Positions 36,111 through 48,302 of a stretch of 64,000 nucleotides of DNA are shown here, piece by piece. The DNA comes from Nemophila menziesii (Eukaryota > Streptophyta > Magnoliopsida > Boraginales > Hydrophyllaceae). The notes under the pieces are model-generated. The model had not been told where the DNA came from. It did no database searches and saw only the letters and a list, made by a program, of their open reading frames with translations. The position numbers and the translations under genes were made by a program. The stretch is from contig JARWIR010000174.1 in the NCBI GenBank assembly GCA_029959085.1, positions 62,001 to 126,000 of the forward strand, given 5' to 3'. The first letter of the stretch is position 1. Each line of letters begins with the position of its first letter.

Positions 36111-39100
36111 GATGATCTGTTTTACGTGTTGAGATGTGTTTTATTGACTTTTAGGTTGTTTTTAATATTCTATTTTAGGATATCGTATTTTGGCTCAGTT
36201 AGGGTTTTACCAACCGTAACATTCAACCCTAATTTCTAAATCTCTAACGTCATACCCTAAACCATAAACACAAAACCTTAACCCTATAACCTACACCTAA
36301 TCCATCACCATAAGCCCTAAATACTAACCATAAACTCTAACCATAAACCGTAACCAGAAACCCCATACCCTAAACACCAAACCTTATACCCTAATCCAAA
36401 AACCTTAGTCACTGTACCCTAACTATGGATATGATAATAACGTGAAGATTTTGGCTTGTTTCTATCATCCAAACGCTTTGCAAACTGTTTTTAAGGTTTT
36501 TGAAGTTCCCCGAAGAATTTTTGCTACTTTCGCATACTTTCTCAGAATGGGACACATAATATATGTTTTTTGAGTGCGTTGGGCCTTCTGGGACCGACAG
36601 ATCGCTTCGCCATCTAAGATGATCTGTTTTACGTGTTGAGATGTGTTTAATTGACTTTTAGGTTGTTTTTAATATTCTATTTTAGGATATCGTATTTTGG
36701 CTCAGTTAGGGTTTTACCAACCGTAACATTCAACCCTAATTTCTAAAGTATCTAACGTTATACCCTAAACCATAAACACAAAACCTTAACCCTATAACCT
36801 ACACCTAATCCATCACCATAAGCCCTAAATACTAACCATAAACTCTAACAATAAACCGTAACCAGAAACCCCAAACCCTAAACACTAAACCTAATACCAT
36901 AATCACATAACCTTAGTCAGTGAACCCTAACCATGGAAAGGATAATAACGTGAAGATTTTGGCTTGTTTCTATCATCCAAACACGTTGCAAACCGTTTTT
37001 AAGGTTTTTGAAGTTCCCCGAAGGATTTCTGCTAACTTTCGCATACTTTCTTAGAATGGGGCACATAATATTTGTTTTTTGAGTGCGTTGGGCCTTCTGG
37101 GACCGACAGATAGCTTCGCCATCTAAGATGATCTGTTTTACGTGTTGAGATGTGTTTTATTGACTTTTAGGTTGTTTTTAATATTCTATTTTAGGATATC
37201 GTATTTTGGCTCTATTAGGGTTTTACCAACCGTAACATTCAACCCTAATTTCTAAAGTCTCTAACGTTATACCCTAAACCATAAACACAAAACCTTAACC
37301 CTATAACCTACACCTAATCCATCACCATAAGCCCTAAATACTAACCATAAACTCTAACAATAAACCGTAACCAGAAACCCCAAACCCTAAACACTAAACC
37401 TTTATACCATAATCACATAACCTTAGTCACTGAACCCTAACCATGGAAAGGATAATAACGTGAAGATTTTGGCTTGTTTTTATCATCCAAACACGTTGCA
37501 AACCGTTTTTAAGGTTTTTGAAGTTCCCCGAAGAATTTTTGCTACTTTCGCATACTTTCTCAGAATGGGACACATAATATATGTTTTTTGAGTGCGTTGG
37601 GCCTTCTGGGACCGACATATAGCTTCGCCATCTAAGATGATCTGTTTTACGTTTTGAGATGTGTTTAATTGACTTTTAGGTTGTTTTTAATATTCTATTT
37701 TAGGATATCGTATTTTGGCTCAGTTAGGGTTTTACCAACCGTAACATTCAACCCTAATTTCTAAAGTCTCTAACGTTATACCCTAAACCATAAACACAAA
37801 ACCTTAACCCTATAACCTACACCTAATCCATCACCATAAGCCCTAAATACTAACCATAAACTCTAACAATAAACCGTAACCAGAAACCCCAAACCCTAAA
37901 CACTAAATCTTATACCCTAATCCAAAAACCTTAGTCACTGTACCCTAACCATGGATATGATAATAACGTTAAGATTTTGGCTTGTTTCTATCATCCAAAC
38001 ACGTTGCAAACCGTTTTTAAGGTTTTTGAAGTTCCCCGAAGGATTTCTGCTAACTTTCGCATACTATCTCAGAATGGGGCACATAATTTTTGTTTTTTGA
38101 GTGCGTTAGGCCTTCTGGGACCGGCAGATGGCTTCACCATCTAAGATGATCTGTTTTACGTGTTGAGATTTGTTTTATTGACTTTTAGGTTGTTTTTAAT
38201 ATTCTATTTTAGGATATCGTATTTTGGCTCAGTTAGGGTTTTACCAACCGTAACATTCAACCCTAATTTCTAAATCTCTAACGTCATACCCTAAACCATA
38301 AACACAAAACCTTAACCCTATAACCTACACCTAATCCATCACCATAAGCCCTAAATACTAACCATAAACTCTAACCATAAACCGTAACCAGAAACCCCAT
38401 ACCCTAAACACCAAACCTTATACCCTAATCCAAAAACCTTAGTCACTGTACCCTAACTATGGATATGATAATAACGTGAAGATTTTGGCTTGTTTCTATC
38501 ATCCAAACGCTTTGCAAACCGTTTTTAAGGTTTTTGAAGTTCCCCGAAGAATTTTTGCTACTTTCGCATACTTTCTCAGAATGGGACACATAATATATGT
38601 TTTTTGAGTGCGTTGGGCCTTCTGGGACCGACAGATAGCTTCGCCATCTAAGATGATCTGTTTTACGTGTTGAGATGTGTTTAATTGACTTTTAGGTTGT
38701 TTTTAATATTCTATTTTAGGATATCGTATTTTGGCTCAGTTAGGGTTTTACCAACCGTAACATTCAACCCTAATTTCTAAAGTATCTAACGTTATACCCT
38801 AAACCATAAACACAAAACCTTAACCCTATAACCTACACCTAATCCATCACCATAAGCCCTAAATACTAACCATAAACTCTAACAATAAACCGTAACCAGA
38901 AACCCCAAACCCTAAACACTAAACCTAATACCATAATCACATAACCTTAGTCAGTGAACCCTAACCATGGAAAGGATAATAACGTGAAGATTTTGGCTTG
39001 TTTCTATCATCCAAACACGTTGCAAACCGTTTTTAAGGTTTTTGAAGTTCCCCGAAGGATTTCTGCTAACTTTCGCATACTTTCTCAGAATGGGGCATAT

Positions 39101-39669
39101 AATATTTGTTTTTTGAGTGCGTTGGGCCTTCTGGGACCGACAGATAGCTTCGCCATCTAAGATGATCTGTTTTACGTGTTGAGATGTGTTTTATTGACTT
39201 TTAGGTTGTTTTTAATATTCTATTTTAGGATATCGTATTTTGGCTCAGTTAGGGTTTTACCAACCGTAACATTCAACAATAATTTCTAAAGTCTCTAACG
39301 TTATACCCTAAACCATAAACACAAAACCTTAACCCTATAACCTACACCTAATCCATCACCATAAGCCCTAAATACTAACCATAAACTCTAACAATAAACC
39401 GTAACCAGAAACCCCAAACCCTAAACACTAAACCTTATACCCTAATCCAAAAACCTTAGTCACTGTACCCTAACCATGGATATGATAATAACGTTAAGAT
39501 TTTGGCTTGTTTCTATCATCCAAACACGTTGCAAACCGTTTTTAAGGTTTTTGAAGTTCCCCGAAGGATTTCTGCTAACTTTCGCATACTATCTCAGAAT
39601 GGGGCACATAATTTTTGTTTTTTGAGTGCGTTAGGCCTTCTGGGACCGACAGATGGCTTCACCATCTAA
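36111..39669. repeat. Mixed block AB-(I/J)-C-ABC (7 monomers)
   Basis: Starts: A 36111, B 36618, I/J 37127, C 37636, A 38145, B 38652, C 39161. The left-region A-B-C order returns here, with an I/J hybrid inserted. The A at 36111 has an F-type tail (agatcgcttcgcc) and gcaaactgttttt. B at 36618 has ctttcttagaatgg, a C-to-T change that puts a stop in the open frame usual in B. C at 37636 has ctaaatcttatacc, ccggcagatgg and is followed by gagatttgttttatt. B at 38652 has ggggcatataat. Confidence 0.86.
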
Positions 39670-42600
39670 GATGATCTGTTTTACGTGTTGAGATGTGTTT
39701 TATTGACTTTTAGGTTGTTTTTAATATTCTATTTTAGGATATCGTATATTGGCTCAGTTAGGGTTTTATCAACCGTAACATTCAACCCTAATTTCTAAAG
39801 TCTCTAACGTTATACCCTAAACCATAAACACAAAACCTTAACCCTATAACCTACACCTAATCCATCACCATAAGCCCTAAATACTAACCATAAACTCTAT
39901 CCATAAACCGTAACCAGAAACCCCATACCCTAAACACTAAACCTTATACCCTAATCCAAAAACCTTAATCAGTGTACCCTAACTATGGATATGATAATAA
40001 GGTGAAGATTTTGGCTTGTTTCTATCATCCAAACACTTTGCAAACCGTTTTTAAGGTTTTTGAAGTTCCCCGAAGAATTTTTGCTACTTTCGCATACTTT
40101 CTCAGAATGGGACACATAATATATGTTTTTTGAGTGCGTTGGGCCTTCTGGGACCGACAGATCGCTTCGCCATCTAAGATGATCTGTTTTACGTGTTGAG
40201 ATGTGTTTAATTGACTTTTAGGTTGTTTTTAATATTCTATTTTAGGATATCGTATTTTGGCTCAGTTAGGGTTTTACCAACCGTAACATTCAACCCTAAT
40301 TTCTAAAGTCTCTAACGTTATACCCTAAACCCTAAACACAAAACCTTAACCCTATAACCTACACCTAATCCATCACCACAAGCCCTAAATACTAACCATA
40401 AACTCTAACAATAAACCGTAACCAGAAACCCCAAACCCTAAACACTAAACTTTATACCCTAATCCAAAAACATTAGTCACTGTACCCTAACCATGGATAT
40501 GATAATAACGTTAAGATTTTGGCTTGTTTCTATCATCCAAACACGTTGCAAACCGTTTTTAAGGTTTTTGAAGTTCCCCGAAGGATTTCTGCTAACTTTC
40601 GCATACTATCTCAGAATGGGGCACATAATATTTGTTTTTTGAGTGCGTTAGGCCTTCTGGGACCGACAGATGGCTTCACCATCTAAGATGATCTGTTTTA
40701 CGTGTTGAGATGTGTTTTATTGACTTTTAGGTTGTTTTTAATATTCTATTTTAGGATATCGTATTTTGGCTCAGTTAGGGTTTTACCAACCGTAACATTC
40801 AACCCTAATTTCTAAATCTCTAACGTTATACCCTAAACCATAAACACAAAACCTTAACCATATAACCTACACCTAATCCATCACCATAAGGCCTAAATAC
40901 TAACCATAAACTCTAACAATAAACCGTAACCAGAAACCCCAAACCCTAAACACTAAACCTTATACCATAATCCAAAAACCTTAATCAGTGTACCCTAACT
41001 ATGGGTATGATAATAACGTGAAGATTTTGGCTTGTTTCTATCATCCAAACACTTTGCAAACCGTTTTTAAGGTTTTTGAAGTTCCCCGAAGAATTTTTGC
41101 TACTTTCGCATACTTTCTCATAATGGGACACATAATATATGTTTTTTGAGTGCGTTAGGCCTTCTGGGACAGAAAGATGGCTTCGCCATCTAAGATGATC
41201 TGTTTTACGTGTTGAGATGTGTTTTATTGACTTTTAGGTTGTTTTTAATATTCTATTTTAGGATATCGTATTTTGGCTCTATTAGGGTTTTACCAACCGT
41301 AACATTCAACCCTAATTTCTAAAGTCTCTAACGTTATACCCTAAACCATAAACACAAAACCTTAACCCTATAACCTACACCTAATCCATCACCATAAGCC
41401 CTAAATACTAACCATAAACTCTAACAACAAACCGTAACCAGAAACCCCAAACCCTAAACACTAAACCTTTATACCATAATCACATAACCTTAGTCACTGA
41501 ACCCTAACCATGGAAAGGATAATAACGTGAAGATTTTGGCTTGTTTTTATCATCCAAACACGTTGCAAACCGTTTTTAAGGTTTTTGAAGTTCCCCGAAG
41601 AATTTTTGCTACTTTCGCATACTTTCTCAGAATGGGACACATAATATATGTTTTTTGAGTGCGTTGGGCCTTCTGGGACCGACATATAGCTTCGCCATCT
41701 AAGATGATCTGTTTTACGTGTTGAGATGTGTTTAATTGACTTTTAGGTTGTTTTTAATATTCTATTTTAGGATATCGTATTTTGGCTCAGTTAGGGTTTT
41801 ACCAACCGTAACATTCAACCCTAATTTCTAAATCTCTAACGTTATACCCTAAACCATAAACACAAAACCTTAACCATATAACCTACACCTAATCCATCAC
41901 CATAAGGCCTAAATACTAACCATAAACTCTAACAATAAACCGTAACCAGAAACCCCAAACGCTAAACACTAAACCTTATACCATAATCCAAAAACCTTAA
42001 TCAGTGTACCCTAACTATGGGTATGATAATAACGTGAAGATTTTGGCTTGTTTCTATCATCCAAACACTTTGCAAACCGTTTTTAAGGTTTTTGAAGTTC
42101 CCCGAAGAATTTTTGCTACTTTCGCATACTTTCTCATAATGGGACACATAATATATGTTTTTTGAGTGCGTTGGGCCTTCTGGGACAGAAAGATGGCTTC
42201 GCCATCTAAGATGATCTGTTTTACGTGTTGAGATGTGTTTTATTGACTTTTAGGTTGTTTTTAATATTCTATTTTAGGATATCGTATTTTGGCTCTATTA
42301 GGGTTTTACCAACCGTAACATTCAACCCTAATTTCTAAAGTCTCTAACGTTATACCCTAAACCATAAACACAAAACCTTAACCCTATAACCTACACCTAA
42401 TCCATCACCATAAGCCCTAAATACTAACCATAAACTCTAACAACAAACCGTAACCAGAAACCCCAAACCCTAAACACTAAACCTTTATACCATAATCACA
42501 TAACCTTAGTCACTGAACCCTAACCATGGAAAGGATAATAACGTGAAGATTTTGGCTTGTTTTTATCATCCAAACACGTTGCAAACCGTTTTTAAGGTTT

Positions 42601-42718
42601 TTGAAGTTCCCCGAAGAATTTTTGCTACTTTCGCATACTTTCTCAGAATGGGACACATAATATATGTTTTTTGAGTGCGTTGGGCCTTCTGGGACCGACA
42701 TATAGCTTCGCCATCTAA
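39670..42718. repeat. Mixed block FGH-(I/J)-H-(I/J) with a dimer duplication
   Basis: Starts: F 39670, G 40178, H 40687, I/J 41194, H 41703, I/J 42210. H plus I/J (1016 bp) is duplicated at 40687-41702 and 41703-42718. Both copies share ctcataatggg, gggacagaaag and ctctaacaacaaacc. The second H has caaacgctaaac (g at 41961), which destroys its telo-box. F begins with gatctgttttacg and has ctctatccataaac. Confidence 0.86.
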
Positions 42719-45259
42719 GATGATCTGTTTTACGTTTTGAGATGTGTTTAATTGACTTTTAGGTTGTTTTTAATATTCTGTTTTAGGATATCGTATTTTG
42801 GCTCAGTTAGGGTTTTACCAACCGTAACATTCAACCCTAATTTCTAAAGTCTCTAACGTTATACCCTAAACCATAAACACAAAACCTTAACCCTATAACC
42901 TACACCTAATCCATCACCATAAGCCCTAAATACTAACCATAAACTCTAACAATAAACCGTAACCAGAAACCCCAAACCCTAAACACTAAACCTTATACCC
43001 TAATCCAAAAACCTTAGTCACTGTACCCTAACCATGGATATGATAATAACGTTAAGATTTTGGCTTGTTTCTATCATCCAAACACGTTGCAAACCGTTTT
43101 TAAGGTTTTTGAAGTTCCCCGAAGGATTTCTGCTAACTTTCGCATACTATCTCAGAATGGGGCACATAATTTTTGTTTTTTGAGTGCGTTAGGCCTTCTG
43201 GGACCGACAGATGGCTTCACCATCTAAGATGATCTGTTTTACGTGTTGAGATGTGTTTTATTGACTTTTAGGTTGTTTTTAATATTCTATTTTAGGATAT
43301 CGTATTTTGGCTCAGTTAGGGTTTTACCAACCGTAACATTCAACCCTAATTTCTAAATCTCTAACGTCATACCCTAAACCATAAACACAAAACCTTAACC
43401 CTATAACCTACACCTAATCCATCACCATAAGCCCTAAATACTAACCATAAACTCTAACCATAAACCGTAACCAGAAACCCCATACCCTAAACACCAAACC
43501 TTATACCCTAATCCAAAAACCTTAGTCACTGTACCCTAACTATGGATATGATAATAACGTGAAGATTTTGGCTTGTTTCTATCATCCAAACGCTTTGCAA
43601 ACCGTTTTTAAGGTTTTTGAAGTTCCCCGAAGAATTTTTGCTACTTTCGCATACTTTCTCAGAATGGGACTCATAATATATGTTTTTTGAGTGCGTTGGG
43701 CCTTTTGGGACAGAAAGATGGCTTCGCCATCTAAGATGATCTGTTTTACGTGTTGAGATGTGTTTTATTGACTTTTAGGTTGTTTTTAATATTCTATTTT
43801 AGGATATCGTATTTTGGCTCTATTAGGGTTTTACCAACCGTAACATTCAACCCTAATTTCTAAAGTCTCTAACGTTATACCCTAAACCATAAACACAAAA
43901 CCTTAACCCTATAACCTACACCTAATCCATCACCATAAGCCCTAAATACTAACCATAAACTCTAACAACAAACCGTAACCAGAAACCCCAAACCCTAAAC
44001 ACTAAACCTTTATACCATAATCACATAACCTTAGTCACTGAACCCTAACCATGGAAAGGATAATAACGTGAAGATTTTGGCTTGTTTTTATCATCCAAAC
44101 ACGTTGCAAACCGTTTTTAAGGTTTTTGAAGTTCCCCGAAGAATTTATGCTACTTTCGCATACTTTCTCAGAATGGGACACATAATATATGTTTTTTGAG
44201 TGCGTTGGGCCTTCTGGGACCGACATATAGCTTCGCCATCTAAGATGATCTGTTTTACGTTTTGAGATGTGTTTAATTGACTTTTAGGTTGTTTTTAATA
44301 TTCTATTTTAGGATATCGTATTTTGGCTCAGTTAGGGTTTTACCAACCGTAACATTCAACCCTAATTTCTAAAGTCTCTAACGTTATACCCTAAACCATA
44401 AACACAAAACCTTAACCCTATAACCTACACCTAATCCATCACCATAAGCCCTAAATACTAACCATAAACTCTAACAATAAACCGTAACCAGAAACCCCAA
44501 ACCCTAAACACTAAACCTTATACCCTAATCCAAAAACCTTAGTCACTGTACCCTAACCATGGATATGATAATAACGTTAAGATTTTGGCTTGTTTCTATC
44601 ATCCAAACACGTTGCAAACCGTTTTTAAGGTTTTTGAAGTTCCCCGAAGGATTTCTGCTAACTTTCGCATACTATCTCAGAATGGGGCACATAATTTTTG
44701 TTTTTTGAGTGCGTTAGGCCTTCTGGGACCGACAGATGGCTTCACCATCTAAGATGATCTGTTTTACGTGTTGAGATGTGTTTTATTGACTTTTAGGTTG
44801 TTTTTAATATTCTATTTTAGGATATCGTATTTTGGCTCAGTTAGGGTTTTACCAACCGTAACATTCAACCCTAATTTCTAAATCTCTAACGTCATACCCT
44901 AAACCATAAACACAAAACCTTAACCCTATAACCTACACCTAATCCATCACCATAAGCCCTAAATACTAACCATAAACTCTAACCATAAACCGTAACCAGA
45001 AACCCCATACCCTAAACACCAAACCTTATACCCTAATCCAAAAACCTTAGTCACTGTACCCTAACTATGGATATGATAATAACGTGAAGATTTTGGCTTG
45101 TTTCTATCATCCAAACGCTTTGCAAACCGTTTTTAAGGTTTTTGAAGTTCCCCGAAGAATTTTTGCTACTTTCGCATACTTTCTCAGAATGGGACACATA
45201 ATATATGTTTTTTGAGTGCGTTGGGCCTTCTGGGACCGACAGATAGCTTCGCCATCTAA
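42719..45259. repeat. Mixed block C-(A/H)-(I/J)-C-A (5 monomers)
   Basis: Starts: C 42719, A/H 43228, I/J 43735, C 44244, A 44753. The A/H monomer has an A body but an H tail (gccttttgggacagaaagatggcttcgcc) and a private gggactcataat. The I/J copy shares ctctaacaacaaacc with those just upstream and has gaagaatttatgc. C at 42719 has attctgttttagg. Confidence 0.85.
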
Positions 45260-48200
45260 GATGATCTGTTTTACGTGTTGAGATGTGTTTAATTGACTTT
45301 TAGGTTGTTTTTAATATTCTATTTTAGGATATCGTATTTTGGCTCAGTTAGGGTTTTACCAACCGTAACATTCAACCCTAATTTCTAAAGTATCTAACGT
45401 TATACCCTAAACCATAAACACAAAACCTTAACCCTATAACCTACACCTAATCCATCACCATAAGCCCTAAATACTAACCATAAACTCTAACAATAAACCG
45501 TAACCAGAAACCCCAAACCCTAAACAGTAAACCTCATACCATAATCACATAACCTTAGTCACTGAACCCTAACCATGGAAAGGATAATAACGTGAAGATT
45601 TTGGCTTGTTTTTATCATCCAAACACGTTGCAAACCGTTTTTAAGGTTTTTGAAGTTTTTCTGCTAACTTTCACATACTTTCTCAGAATGGGGCACATAA
45701 TATTTGTTTTTTGAGTGCGTTGGGCCTTTTGGGACCGCCAGATAGCTTCGCCGTCTAAGATGATCTGATTTACGTGTTGAGATGTGTTTTATTGACTTTT
45801 AGGTTGTTTTTAATATTCTATTTTAGGATATCGTATATTGGCTCAGTTAGGGTTTTATCAACCGTAACATTCAACCCTAATTTCTAAAGTCTCTAACGTT
45901 ATACCCTAAACCATAAACACAAAACCTTAACCCTATAACCTACACCTAATCCATCACCATAAGCCCTAAATACTAACCATAAACTCTAACCATAAACCGT
46001 AACCAGAAACCCCATACCCTAAACACTAAACCTTATACCCTAATCCAAAAACCTTAATCAGTGTACCCTAACTATGGATATGATAATAAGGTGAAGATTT
46101 TGGCTTGTTTCTATCATCCAAACACTTTGCAAACCGTTTTTAAGGTTTTTGAAGTTCCCCGAAGAATTTTTGCTACTTTCGCATACTTTCTCAGAATGGG
46201 ACACATAATATATGTTTTTTGAGTGCGTTGGGCCTTCTGGGACCGACAGATCGCTTCGCCATCTAAGATGATCTGTTTTACGTGTTGAGATGTGTTTAAT
46301 TGACTTTTAGGTTTTTTTTAATATTCTATTTTAGGATATCGTATTTTGGCTCAGTTAGGGTTTTACCAACCGTAACATTCAACCCTAATTTCTAAAGTCT
46401 CTAACGTTATACCCTAAACCCTAAACACAAAACCTTAACCCTATAACCTACACCTAATCCATCACCATAAGCCCTAAATACTAACCATAAACTCTAACAA
46501 TAAACCGTAACCAGAAACCCCAAACCCTAAACACTAAACCTTATACCCTAATCCAAAAACCTTAGTCACTGTACCCTAACCATGGATATGATAATAACGT
46601 TAAGATTTTGGCTTGTTTCTATCATCCAAACACGTTGCAAACCGTTTTTAAGGTTTTTGAAGTTCCCCGAAGGATTTCTGCTAACTTTCGCATACTATCT
46701 CAGAATGGGGCACATAATATTTGTTTTTTGAGTGCGTTAGGCCTTCTGGGACCGACAGATGGCTTCACCATCTAAGATGATCTGTTTTACGTGTTGAGAT
46801 GTGTTTTATTGACTTTTAGGTTTTTTTTAATATTCTATTTTAGGATATCGTATTTTGGCTCAGTTAGGGTTTTACCAACCGTAACTTTCAACCCTAATTT
46901 CTAAAGTCTCTAACGTTATACCCTAAACCCTAAACACAAAACCTTAACCCTATAACCTACACCTAATCCATCACCATAAGCCCTAAATACTAACCATAAA
47001 CTCTAACAATAAACCGTAACCAGAAACCCCAAACCCTAAACACTAAACCTTATACCCTAATCCAAAAACCTTAGTCACTGTACCCTAACCATGGATATGA
47101 TAATAACGTTAAGATTTTGGCTTGTTTCTATCATCCAAACACGTTGCAAACCGTTTTTAAGGTTTTTGAAGTTCCCCGAAGGATTTCTGCTAACTTTCGC
47201 ATACTATCTCAGAATGGGGCACATAATATTTGTTTTTTGAGTGCGTTAGGCCTTCTGGGACCGACAGATGGCTTCACCATCTAAGATGATCTGTTTTACG
47301 TGTTGAGATGTGTTTTATTGACTTTTAGGTTGTTTTTAATATTCTATTTTAGGATATCGTATTTTGGCTCAGTTAGGGTTTTACCAACCGTAACATTCAA
47401 CCCTAATTTCTAAAGTCTCTAACTTTATACCCTAAACCATAAACACAAAACCTTAACCATATAACCTACACCTAATCCATCACCATAAGCCCTAAATACT
47501 AACCATAAACTCTAACAATAAACCGTAACCAGAAACCCCATACCCTAAACACTAAACCTAATACCATAATCACATAACCTTAGTCAGTGAACCCTAACCA
47601 TGGAAAGGATAATAACGTGAAGATTTTGGCTTGTTTCTATCATCCAAACACGTTGCAAACCGTTTTTAAGGTTTTTGAAGTTCCCCGAAGAACTTCTGCT
47701 AACTTTCGCATACTTTCTCAGAATGGGGCACATAATATACGTTTTTTGAGTGCGTTGGGCCTTCTGGGACCGACAGATGGCTTCGCCATCTAAGATGATC
47801 TGTTTTACGTGTTGAGATGTGTTTAATTGACTTTTAGGTTGTTTTTAATATTCTATTTTAGGATATCGTATTTTGGCTCAGTTAGGGTTTTACCAACCGT
47901 AACATTCAACCCTAATTTCTAAAGTATCTAACGTTATACCCTAAACCATAAACACAAAACCTTAACCCTATAACCTACACCTAATCCATCACCATAAGCC
48001 CTAAATACTAACCATAAACTCTAACAATAAACCGTAACCAGAAACCCCAAACCCTAAACACTAAACTTAATACCATAATCACATAACCTTAGTCAGTGAA
48101 CCCTAACCATGGAAAGGATAATAACGTGAAGATTTTGGCTTGTTTCTATCATCCAAACACGTTGCAAACCGTTTTTAAGGTTTTTGAAGTTCCCCGAAGG

Positions 48201-48302
48201 ATTTCTGCTAACTTTCGCATACTTTCTCAGAATGGGGCACATAATATTTGTTTTTTGAGTGCGTTGGGCCTTCTGGGACCGACAGATAGCTTCGCCATCT
48301 AA
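45260..48302. repeat. Six-monomer HOR (B/D)FGG(H/B)B, copy 1
   Basis: Starts: B/D 45260, F 45759, G 46267, G 46776, H/B 47285, B 47794. The first monomer has a B head (gtgtttaattgac, aaagtatct) and a D tail with the 10-bp deletion, and reads taaacagtaaacctc. Both G copies carry aggttttttttaat. The second G has gtaactttcaaccc, and H/B has ctctaactttatacc. B has aaacttaatacc. Confidence 0.88.
47285..47793. repeat. H/B chimeric monomer (reference copy, 509 bp)
   Basis: The first half has H marks (ccttaaccatataacc) and the second half has B marks (aaacctaataccataatcac, gtcagtgaaccctaaccatggaaagg, aacacgttgc). In between it reads ccccataccc, as A and F do. The tail has gaagaacttctg, cataatatacg and the perfect hairpin agatggcttcgccatct. 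Copies start at 47285, 50328 and 56920; the last has a plain B tail instead (gaaggatttctg, agatagcttcgcc). The aactt and atacg marks also appear in the H at 53370 (atacg also in the H at 59962), which points to conversion between H and H/B. Confidence 0.82.
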
